From Brachyspira pilosicoli P43/6/78 (GTDB taxonomy: Bacteria > Spirochaetota > Brachyspiria > Brachyspirales > Brachyspiraceae): a stretch of DNA of 64,000 nt. Numbering within the stretch: position 1 is the stretch's first letter; each line of letters starts with the position of its first letter. The stretch covers positions 1 through 64,000 of the forward strand of contig NC_019908.1 in the NCBI RefSeq assembly GCF_000325665.1, read 5' to 3'. Below are positions 44,532-52,655 of this stretch, piece after piece. The notes beneath the pieces are model-generated. The model was not told the DNA's origin. It worked only from the letters and a program-made list of their open reading frames with translations, and made no database searches. The position numbers were made by a program, and so were the translations under genes.

Positions 44532-46162
44532 TGGAATCTAATGCCAAAAAAGAATTTTTTGATAAAAAATCAAAATTATTAAAATTGGAAAAAAAAGATA
44601 TTTATAATTATCTTTTTTATAATGGATATTATGGGGAAAGATATACATATCCTCCAATATTTAATGTATTAAAGTATAACGAAAATAATTTGAATTCTAA
44701 TACCGAAAACATAGACCATTATGATTTACTAAATATTGAAGTAAGACATACAGAAACTGCAAAGAGAATATTTTCTCTAATTCACCCAGATATATATTGT
44801 CAGATTGTTGATGAAATTGTTAATAATTGGGTTAAAATAATAAACCATATATATAATGATAATTTAAAAGTATATTCTTATAGTTTTCCAATTACTATTA
44901 CAAATAAAAATAAGATAGATTTCAAAAAGTCTAAAACTATGATTTATAATTTTTTAACTTTAGAAGAAAAGATAGCTTACGATAGCTATAATTATAAATA
45001 TATTTTGATAACAGATATATCTAAATTTTATCATTCTATATATACGCATAGTATAGCTTGGGCTTTATATGGTGATAGAGAAAAAGCTTATGAAAATAGA
45101 AAAGATAAAAGTGCTTTACCTAATAAATTAGATATGTTGTTTCAAAAAGCTAATCATAAACAGACTAATGGTATACCTATAGGTCCCGTTGTATCTGATA
45201 TAATAGCCGAAATTGTTTTAGCAGGAGTTGATAAATCATTTTCTGAAAATGAAGAAATAAAAAAAATGGATTTTATTTCAATAAGATATAAAGACGATTA
45301 TAGATTTTTGGTTAATACAAAAGAAGATGCTGAATATATATTAGAAATATTAGAAAGAGAATTACAAAAATATAATTTATGGGTTAATAAAGAAAAAACT
45401 AATATTTATAAAATGCCTGCAGGTTTAGAAAGAAAGTGGAAAAAAGAATATAATACGAATTGTGTATTATCAAATAAAATAACTATGAGTAAATTTCAAG
45501 ATGCTTATAATTATTTAATAGAAATAGAAGAAAAATATCCCGGTACAGCTATGTTATCTAAATTCTTTGATAGTCTTATTGATAAAAAAGGAAATGTAAT
45601 ATTTAGTAAATTTGCCCTTATGAATAAAATTAAAGTAATTAATTTATTATCGTTATTAGTAGATTATTCTCCAAGAATTTTACCACAATTACTTTCTATT
45701 ATAGAATTATTAATATTACATGATAAATCAGAAGAATTTAATAATTTTATAAAACAATTTATTAATAAAATGTACTATCATATAATTATAAATAAAAAAG
45801 TAGACATATTTAGATTTATATGGGTATACTATTTTGCTAAAAAACATAATATTATATTGGAAATAAATGAGGAGTTAAATATAAAAAAGGAAGAACTAAA
45901 AAAACAAAAAGAAGGATTGGAACAGACAATAAAAGAATTTGGGAAGACAATAAAAGAATTTGAGAATACAATAAAAGAGTTAGAAAGTAAAGGAGAATTA
46001 GAAAATAAAAAAGAATTTGAAAATAAAAAAGATGAATTAATAGAGTTAAAAGAAAAGTTAATAGAAGAAAAAAGTAAAATTAATGGAAGAAGAATTAACT
46101 CAAAAAGAAAAAGAATTAGAAAAAATATTAAAAACAGACCCATTTATACAATATATAGATAA
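44531..46162 (+). CDS. Abi/DRT-like defence reverse transcriptase
   Basis: A 543-aa reverse transcriptase of the unknown-group/abortive-infection kind. Motif A is ITDISKFYHSIYTHSIAWAL (about 160-178), motif B QTNGIPIGPVVSDIIAEIVL (about 210-229), and the catalytic box YKDDY at 253-257. A helical C-terminal region (about 320-450) and a strong Lys/Glu coiled-coil (about 455-520) follow. There are no group II intron maturase or retron signs that I can see. The last 28 codons are Arg/Lys-rich and look out of frame; a more protein-like continuation lies in the next frame (46083-46274). It is coupled to the type IIG gene. Antiviral function is inferred from family and context. Confidence 0.85.
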   Translation: MESNAKKEFFDKKSKLLKLEKKDIYNYLFYNGYYGERYTYPPIFNVLKYNENNLNSNTENIDHYDLLNIEVRHTETAKRIFSLIHPDIYCQIVDEIVNNWVKIINHIYNDNLKVYSYSFPITITNKNKIDFKKSKTMIYNFLTLEEKIAYDSYNYKYILITDISKFYHSIYTHSIAWALYGDREKAYENRKDKSALPNKLDMLFQKANHKQTNGIPIGPVVSDIIAEIVLAGVDKSFSENEEIKKMDFISIRYKDDYRFLVNTKEDAEYILEILERELQKYNLWVNKEKTNIYKMPAGLERKWKKEYNTNCVLSNKITMSKFQDAYNYLIEIEEKYPGTAMLSKFFDSLIDKKGNVIFSKFALMNKIKVINLLSLLVDYSPRILPQLLSIIELLILHDKSEEFNNFIKQFINKMYYHIIINKKVDIFRFIWVYYFAKKHNIILEINEELNIKKEELKKQKEGLEQTIKEFGKTIKEFENTIKELESKGELENKKEFENKKDELIELKEKLIEEKSKINGRRINSKRKRIRKNIKNRPIYTIYR

Positions 46163-46274
46163 TGAAAAACCAATATTTGATTATAAAGATGATAGATTAA
46201 TTATATATAAAGATACCAATTACGATGATTTTATATATAATTATGTTACAATTTTTGGTAAGAAAATAAAATAA
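46083..46274 (+). pseudogene. Frameshifted C-terminal tail of the reverse transcriptase
   Basis: A 63-codon ORF continuing the coiled coil (MEEELTQKEKELEKILK) and ending with a small folded-looking end (FIQYIDNEKPIFDYKDD...VTIFGKKIK). If the A6 tract at 46068-46073 had five (or eight) A, the RT frame would run into it without a stop, giving a protein of about 580 aa. It has no ribosome site of its own, so an independent gene is unlikely. Confidence 0.55.
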
Positions 46275-46335
46275 AAAATAATTGAATTATTAATTGTTAA
46301 TTGAGTTCTTTATTTAATTTATGTTAGATAGTCTA

Positions 46336-46363
46336 TTGACGAAAACTTATGCTACTCTAATAT
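46336..46363 (+). promoter_or_regulatory. Promoter-like sequence after the RT gene
   Basis: TTGACG (46336-46341), a 16-bp spacer and TAATAT (46358-46363). It lies 60 bp after the end of the RT reading frames and would start a transcript near 46370 that runs through the inverted repeat and tandem repeats. There is no ORF. Confidence 0.45.
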
Positions 46364-46373
46364 GCGATAATGA

Positions 46374-46509
46374 ACCGCACACTGTTACATATTCTACAAT
46401 ATTAAACTATGCCGTGCGGAAAGCCCGTATGGCGAATACTGCGGAGTGGTGCTACAGCTAGTAGTGGCGAATACTGCGGAGTGGTGCTACAGCTAGTAGT
46501 GGCGAATAC
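46374..46509 (+). repeat. 35-bp tandem repeat and inverted repeat, candidate RT-associated RNA
   Basis: A GC-richer stretch between the RT and GH13 genes. CCGCAC (46375-46380) and GTGCGG (46414-46419) can form a stem. A 35-bp unit is then repeated exactly: 46430-46464 and 46465-46499, plus the first 10 bases again at 46500-46509. The unit begins TGGCGAATACTGCGGAGTGG and ends CTACAGCTAGTAG, the latter able to form a small hairpin. It is not similar to the GC-rich elements at 4.9, 8.9 and 15.2 kb. The remaining parts of 46275-46600 are AT-rich and hold the two promoters. Confidence 0.6.
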
Positions 46510-46566
46510 CTACGATTGTACATAAGCAAAAAGCCTCCTTTTTTCTTTAATAATAATAATTATTAG

Positions 46567-46594
46567 TTGTATTTTTGTATTAATTTTATATAAT
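46567..46594 (+). promoter_or_regulatory. Promoter giving a near-leaderless GH13 mRNA
   Basis: TTGTAT (46567-46572), 16-bp spacer, TATAAT (46589-46594). The start codon at 46601 is six bases beyond the -10 box, and no ribosome site exists. Confidence 0.5.
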
Positions 46595-46600
46595 ATATAC

Positions 46601-47959
46601 ATGAATACTTCTATTTACAATCTATTTCCTCCTCTTTTGGGGCACATCTCCAACTGGTATAAGCATATTGATAGAATTAAATACATGGGTTTTGAATGGA
46701 TTTATATAAACCCTATTACATATCCTGGCTTTAGCGGTAGTTTGTACGCTGCGAAAGATTATTACAAATATAATGAAAACTTCTTTTCAAGTGCTGAGGC
46801 TAATATTGCTGAAAAAGAATTAAAAGATTTTTTGAAATATTGTAAAAAAAATAATATTAAGGTTATGATAGATTTAGTTATCAATCATTCTTCGAAGGAT
46901 AGTGTATTAGTTGATGAGCATTTTGAATGGTATTTGTTAGATGATGAAGGTAAATTAAAATCCCCTGGTGCTTGGGATAATGGTGTGTGGATTGAATGGG
47001 GCGATTTGGCTAGCTTCAACAATGAAAAGCCTGAAGATGGTGATAATTCTATTTGGAGCTATTGGAAAGAGTTAATACTTCATAATTTGAGTTTAGGTTT
47101 TGACGGGTTTAGATGTGATGCTGCTTACAAGGTTAATAAAGATTTGTGGATATATCTTATTGGCATTGCTAAAACTAAGAAAAAAGATACTGTGTTTTTT
47201 GCTGAGAGTTTAGGCTGTTCTATGGAAGATACATTGTCTTTGATTGAGGCTGGATTTGATTATGTGGCAAGCAGTGCAAAGTGGTGGGATTATGAGTCTG
47301 AATGGTTTATAGAGCAGTATGATTTGGCTAGAGAAAAATCTAAACAGATAGCTTTCCCTAGTAATCATGATACTTTGAGACTTATTAATGAATATAACGG
47401 TAATATATGGCAAGTTATGCAGAGATTTTTGTTTACTGCTATAGTTTGCGATATGTGGATGATAACTTTGGGCGATGAATACGGCTTTTATAATAGATGC
47501 GATGTTGTAAAAGGTAATGAGTTTGAGAATATTAGCTATGATTTAAGCGAGTTTATAAAAGATATTGGTAATTACATAAAAAATAATGATATACTTGCTA
47601 ATTGCGGTAAAATAGTGTCTATTGATTTGCAGGAGAAGAAGCTAATAGAGGAGCTTAAAAAGAAACTAGAAAACTCACAAGAAGAAAATAATATAAATAA
47701 TGATAATGAAGAAGAAGAGAAAAAAAATCCTCTAAAGCGTTTTTATAAATATAGCCTAGATGAAAAAGATGTTGTTTTAATAGTAATTAACACAAGTGAA
47801 GATAAAGAAACTTTAGAAATAGATAAATACAATATAATAGAAGATATATCATTTAATAATAGAGTAAATAATTTTGAAAGCGGCGTAGTGGAGTTTTTGC
47901 CTTATCAATTAAAGATATTTAAAGTGGTAAAAACTATTAGTTATAATTTAGAAGGTTAA
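46601..47959 (+). CDS. Glycoside hydrolase family 13 (alpha-amylase-like) enzyme
   Basis: A 452-aa GH13 (beta/alpha)8-barrel enzyme. Conserved regions: MIDLVINHSSKDS (region I), GFDGFRCDAAYKV with the nucleophile Asp (region II), VFFAESLG with the acid/base Glu (region III) and IAFPSNHDTLRL (region IV). The C-terminal part has a beta domain interrupted by a Lys/Glu/Asn linker. There is no signal peptide, so it acts on cytoplasmic alpha-glucan or maltosyl compounds. The exact reaction (hydrolase or transferase, for example GlgE-like) cannot be decided. It is 6 bp before the kinase gene. Confidence 0.85.
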   Translation: MNTSIYNLFPPLLGHISNWYKHIDRIKYMGFEWIYINPITYPGFSGSLYAAKDYYKYNENFFSSAEANIAEKELKDFLKYCKKNNIKVMIDLVINHSSKDSVLVDEHFEWYLLDDEGKLKSPGAWDNGVWIEWGDLASFNNEKPEDGDNSIWSYWKELILHNLSLGFDGFRCDAAYKVNKDLWIYLIGIAKTKKKDTVFFAESLGCSMEDTLSLIEAGFDYVASSAKWWDYESEWFIEQYDLAREKSKQIAFPSNHDTLRLINEYNGNIWQVMQRFLFTAIVCDMWMITLGDEYGFYNRCDVVKGNEFENISYDLSEFIKDIGNYIKNNDILANCGKIVSIDLQEKKLIEELKKKLENSQEENNINNDNEEEEKKNPLKRFYKYSLDEKDVVLIVINTSEDKETLEIDKYNIIEDISFNNRVNNFESGVVEFLPYQLKIFKVVKTISYNLEG

Positions 47960-47965
47960 TTTGTT

Positions 47966-50365
47966 ATGTCAGAACATAAATCTATAGAAACTTTTTTTAG
48001 AGACTTATCTATGGGGCTTCTTTATATGGAAAACACCTATGAGATAGATAGGGTTGTAGATTTTTTTTTGGAACAGGTTTGTACTTTTTATGGATTTGAT
48101 TGCGGAGAGGTTTATTTTTCTAAAGGGGATTATGTAATACTTAGGGGAGTATACGGCATTGACAGGTATTATGTTTGTAAAGTTGATTTCCCTATAGCAA
48201 AAAATAGAATAGAAGAGGTTTTATATAAGCAAAAGAGATATGTCGGCAATAATATGAATATTAGTGAGTTTGAAGTTTTTAATGATTATTCTTCACTAAT
48301 GGTTTTGCCTATTTATTTGCATAATAATCCTTTAGGTTTAATTGCTTTTAGAAATAAAGAGGATAAAAGAGAGTATTATAAAACTATATTAGAAGATTTA
48401 CTTAATATAATAGGTCATTTTGCAGTATATGCCAATAATGTTTTACAGAATGTTACATATAAAGAGAAAGATAAACAATTAAAATTACTTAGAGAGCTTT
48501 ATATAAAATTAAGCGATATAGACAAATTTGATTCTAATCTAAAAGGCATTTCAGAAGATATAGCAAATATATTCAGTTCACGCAAAGCATTTATGATGTT
48601 TAGCTATGATAATAATACTAGATTTGAAACTATATCTAAATATGGTTTTGATGATAATTTTGATTGTACTATTTTTGAGAAAGAAAATCATATATCTAAT
48701 TGTATAAAAGACGATAAATGTTTTATTAATAATATAGCAAAGACAGAATGTGCAGAAAGATTTGTAGGTATTATTAATAGGTCTGTGTTGTTTAATAGGG
48801 TTATGATTAGAGAGGGTTTTGATGTTTATATTGTAGTAATAGATAGAATTCCAGATGCTGTTAATCCATTAGGTGATTTTGACAATGAAGATGCTGGATT
48901 ATTAAAGCCTCTTTTATTAAACATTTCAAGTAGGGTATCAGAATATTTTAACATAGTAGAATTGAGCAAAGCTAATGAAAAAAATATGCGTCATATGGCA
49001 CGTTTAAATACGTTATATGATATGAGTAATATTTTAGTAGAGCGTTCAAAGACAGAGGATATATTATTTTTATTATTAACTATTACAACGATAGGAGATG
49101 TTTTTGCTTTTAATAGGGCATTTGCTTTTCTTTATGATGAGGGCTTTAATGTATTTAGGGGGCGTATGTGTATAGCTCCTAAAGACGGAGAAGAGGCTGC
49201 TTATATATGGAATGATATGAAAAATATTGATAAGTATGCTTTAAGAGAGAAGATAATGCTTTCTTTTAATATGAATAGTATTAAAGCTTCTTGGGATTTG
49301 AATCAGCAATTTATTAATACAGTTATACCTAATAATGAAAATTGCGAATTGTTTTTTGAGGTTTTCAATACTCATGATACTATTAATATTACTAATATAA
49401 ATGAAGATAATAGAGTTGAACAGTTAAGGCAATATACAGATTTATTTGGTAATTATCCTTTTGCTATTATACCAATAATGAACGCTACTAAATGTATAGG
49501 TATGATATTAGTTGATAATCCTTTTAATAATAAACCTATACCTAATGATGACTTAGATTATTTAAAAATGTTTGGAAGGCAGGCTGCTGTTGCTTTAGGG
49601 TATTCATATCTTTATAATGAACTTGAAAAGAATAATAGTGCTTTAAAGACTGCACAAAAGACTTTATTTGATATGAAGAGTTTAGCTATTATAGGAGAGA
49701 TGAGCTCTTCTATGGCACATAATTTGAGGAACTTCATTGTACCTATTGCGGGATTTGCTAATAGGCTTGTAAGAGTAAGTACTGATGAAAATATTAAGAA
49801 ATATGCTCAGATTATAGCTGATGAGGTTGAGAATTTAGAAAATTATATTAGAAAGAACCTATCATTTGCTAAGAGTATTAATCTAGAAACAGAAAAAATC
49901 AAAATAGAAGATATTATTAAATATATTACTATCATATCCAAAGAATATATAAAAAAGAGCAACAAAGATATAAAATTTTATGCTCATAATTTCTGTAAAA
50001 AAGATACTGTATACTGGGATTATGATAGAATGAATGAGGTTATATTTAATTTGGTTGTTAATGCGATAGATGCTATATCAAATGAAAAATATGCAATTAT
50101 AAGCGTATTGTTTAGCAATAATTTATATAATGATTCAATGATAGATATAATAGTAGAAAATACTAATTCTTATATTTCAGATGAAGTAATGGAGAATATT
50201 TTTAAGCCGTTTTTTACTACAAAAAGTCATGGTGTTGGTATTGGTTTGGCTATATCCAAAAGAATAGTAGAAGCACATGGCGGAAGCATGAATGTAAAAA
50301 GTATTAATAATCCATTTGAAGCTACTAGTTTTACTATTACAGTTCCTGAGGTTTTAAATAATTAA
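47966..50365 (+). CDS. Cytoplasmic GAF-domain sensor histidine kinase
   Basis: A 799-aa histidine kinase without membrane segments. Three GAF-like sensory domains are seen (about 15-155, 175-320, 355-550). The phosphoacceptor His is in SSMAHNLRNFIVPIAGF (about 580). The ATPase domain has NLVVNAIDAIS (N box, about 693), a G1 position replaced by VENTNSYIS, FKPFFTTKSHGVGIGLAISK (F and G2 boxes) and VEAHGGSM. No response regulator is adjacent, so it is an orphan. It begins 6 bp after the GH13 gene. The signal is unknown. Confidence 0.88.
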   Translation: MSEHKSIETFFRDLSMGLLYMENTYEIDRVVDFFLEQVCTFYGFDCGEVYFSKGDYVILRGVYGIDRYYVCKVDFPIAKNRIEEVLYKQKRYVGNNMNISEFEVFNDYSSLMVLPIYLHNNPLGLIAFRNKEDKREYYKTILEDLLNIIGHFAVYANNVLQNVTYKEKDKQLKLLRELYIKLSDIDKFDSNLKGISEDIANIFSSRKAFMMFSYDNNTRFETISKYGFDDNFDCTIFEKENHISNCIKDDKCFINNIAKTECAERFVGIINRSVLFNRVMIREGFDVYIVVIDRIPDAVNPLGDFDNEDAGLLKPLLLNISSRVSEYFNIVELSKANEKNMRHMARLNTLYDMSNILVERSKTEDILFLLLTITTIGDVFAFNRAFAFLYDEGFNVFRGRMCIAPKDGEEAAYIWNDMKNIDKYALREKIMLSFNMNSIKASWDLNQQFINTVIPNNENCELFFEVFNTHDTINITNINEDNRVEQLRQYTDLFGNYPFAIIPIMNATKCIGMILVDNPFNNKPIPNDDLDYLKMFGRQAAVALGYSYLYNELEKNNSALKTAQKTLFDMKSLAIIGEMSSSMAHNLRNFIVPIAGFANRLVRVSTDENIKKYAQIIADEVENLENYIRKNLSFAKSINLETEKIKIEDIIKYITIISKEYIKKSNKDIKFYAHNFCKKDTVYWDYDRMNEVIFNLVVNAIDAISNEKYAIISVLFSNNLYNDSMIDIIVENTNSYISDEVMENIFKPFFTTKSHGVGIGLAISKRIVEAHGGSMNVKSINNPFEATSFTITVPEVLNN

Positions 50366-50400
50366 TAAATGTATTCCGATAATAGTATTGGAGTAAGTTT

Positions 50401-51207
50401 ATGGCAAAGATAAGTGAAGTAGCTAAGGCTGAATGTATTAGAAGACAAAACAAATATAAAGATTTGCTTTCTGTTGTAGAGTCTAAGTTAAATAAATTAG
50501 AAAAAGAAATATCTACTATTGATGATGAACTATTGGCATCATATAAAAAAATAGATTTAGCAGTTTTATATATTAATGCTTCTTCTTTAATAGCAACTTC
50601 TTGTTATGTGGCAATAGATTCTATAGATGTAAGGTCAGAAAATCAGCTTAATGATGGAAGAAGATATATTAACAAGGCTATTATTTTGCTTGAAGAGGCT
50701 TTAGGAAATCATTCTGATGATTCGCTTTCATTAAATGAAAATATACATGAATACTTAAAAGATAAGCTTAATGATGAATGGAGATATAAGTTTATATGTT
50801 CTTTTGGGTATGTTATAGACTTTTTTAAGTACTGTTATGGTGAAAACTCAAAATGGCTTCAAAATTTTTATGAGATAGAATGGCGTTTTGCTTTAATATC
50901 AAAAAATATAATAGATTTCAAAAATTATATAAAAGAGTTAAGCCCAGATGTTGAAGGATATATTTACAGGGTGAAACTTATGAGATTATCAAAGTCTTTG
51001 TTATCGGCAGCAGCAGAACAGCATAGAACAAAATATGAATTAAAAGAGAGAAGATTAGACGATATGAAAATAGCTCTAAATTTAATGGCTGCTTTAAGAA
51101 GAATAAATGTATATCTCAATGAAACAGAAGAGGCAGAATCACAGAAAAAGATTTATGACCTTTGGAAAAAGAAAATGGACGACGACATTAAGAAAATGTC
51201 ATCTTAA
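50401..51207 (+). CDS. Hypothetical helical protein
   Basis: A 268-aa protein, all-helical by composition, with a coiled-coil N-terminal segment (YKDLLSVVESKLNKLEKEISTIDDELLASYKKID) and no membrane helix, signal or metal motif. GGAGTAAGTTTATGG gives a ribosome site. It is 35 bp after the kinase gene and convergent with mtaB. The pattern of Tyr/Trp-rich helices (EWRYKFICSFGYVIDFFKYCYG) is not from a family I recognise. It may be a partner of the kinase, judged by position only. Confidence 0.65.
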   Translation: MAKISEVAKAECIRRQNKYKDLLSVVESKLNKLEKEISTIDDELLASYKKIDLAVLYINASSLIATSCYVAIDSIDVRSENQLNDGRRYINKAIILLEEALGNHSDDSLSLNENIHEYLKDKLNDEWRYKFICSFGYVIDFFKYCYGENSKWLQNFYEIEWRFALISKNIIDFKNYIKELSPDVEGYIYRVKLMRLSKSLLSAAAEQHRTKYELKERRLDDMKIALNLMAALRRINVYLNETEEAESQKKIYDLWKKKMDDDIKKMSS

Positions 51208-51225
51208 ATATTTTTTATATTCTTT

Positions 51226-52472
51226 TTACTCTGCTATTATAATATCATCTTCATATTTTAAAGATTTTACAGTTATAAGCTCTTTTTTATTTAGAGTTTT
51301 ATCACTTTTAAACTTTACTTTTAAATATTCGCCGCTTGTGCCTATATAATAATTATTCTCCAAAACCTCTTCAACAATAACATCTAATTTTCTACCTAAA
51401 GCATTATTATAATAATTATCTTTCATTTTGTTGTTTAATTCATTTAAAAGTTTTGCTCTTTTTAATTTTCTTCTATATCCTATTTTATTTTGCATTTTTG
51501 ATGATGGTGTATTTTCTCTGTCTGAATATCTAAACACATGCATTTTTATAAACTTTGATTTTTCGCATAAATTGTATGTATCATTAAAATCATCATTTTC
51601 TTCTTCTGGAAAGCCCACCATTACATCTGTGCTTATTGCCATATTGGGATTAACTTTATATAGCTTTTCTATGGAAGTTAAATATTCTTCTCTTGTATAT
51701 CTTCTGTTCATTAATTTTAATATTTTGTTGCTTCCAGATTGTAAAGGAATATGAGCATGAGGGCATAATACATCTTTATTTTTAAAAAGGTTTATAAGCT
51801 CATCGTCAAAATAAATTGGCTCAACAGATGAAAGCCTTATTCTAATGCCGTATTTAGAAGAATGTTCTAATATGTTTTTTAGTATATCAGCAAATTTTAT
51901 TTCGTTGTTAAAGTTGTAAGAGCCTAAATTAAGACCTGTTAATACTATTTCTTTATAATTATAATCATTAGCAATTTTTATAGCTTCATATATTTTATTT
52001 GGCTCAAGGCTTTTATGTTTGCCGCGTACTCTTGAGACTATACAATAACTGCAAAATACTTCACACCCATCTTGTATTTTTAAATATGCTCTGCTTTGCT
52101 CCTGCGGGAAAAATATTGGAGATTTTATTTCTTTGTTTGTATCTTTTTGTATAGTATTAAATATAATTTGTGCTGCTTCTTCTTTATGGTCATTATTAAT
52201 TGTGATAATATTTTTATTTTCTGTAGTAAAGCCTTTTTTTGAAACATAACAGCCTATTAAAAATATTTTTTTTGTTCTATATCTTCCAATTTTTCTAAGT
52301 AGGACACTAATTTTTTATCGCTGTCATTTGTTACAGTGCATGTATTGATTGCTATAGCATCTGCTTCTTTTAGTGTTGTGATATTTGCTCCCATGTTTTT
52401 TAATTCGTAGGCTATCTTTTCGCTTTCGTATTGATTAAGTCTGCATCCGAATGTGTGTATGTGTATATTCAT
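51226..52472 (-). pseudogene. mtaB: tRNA t6A37 methylthiotransferase MtaB, split by a homopolymer frameshift
   Basis: A radical SAM enzyme that would convert t6A37 to ms2t6A in tRNA. The N-terminal UPF0004 domain begins HTFGCRLNQYESEKIAYELKN with NTCTVTN. The frame stops after EQKKYF at an A8 tract (T8 at 52266-52273); with nine A it reads on as IFLIGCYVSKKG, then the radical SAM cluster motif CEVFCSYC (C-x3-C-x2-C), RVRGKHKSLEPNKI, VLTGLNLGSY, LQSGSNKILKLMNRRYTREEY, MVGFPEEENDDF and the TRAM-like end. The total would be about 415 aa. Two residual pieces remain: 52257-52472 and the large remainder ending at 51226. Confidence 0.85.
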
Positions 52473-52655
52473 TTATTTCTCTCTTTATTAATAAAAAAAC
52501 TATATTTATTTTTTGTTTATAAATAATAACAAATTATATAATAACATATTTTTTTATTTTTACTACTTGCAGAAAATTTTAATTATGTTAATATAATTAT
52601 GTTTAGTAAAATGCCGATAATATCTTTATATTAAATTATATTCAGTGGAGTATAT

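Noticed and set aside
46083-46274. Independent 63-aa gene after the RT
   Set aside because: No ribosome site, and it continues the RT coiled coil if one base is removed; treated as the displaced RT C-terminus.
46430-46509. CRISPR array
   Set aside because: The two 35-bp units are directly adjacent without spacers and no cas genes are near; it is a plain tandem repeat.
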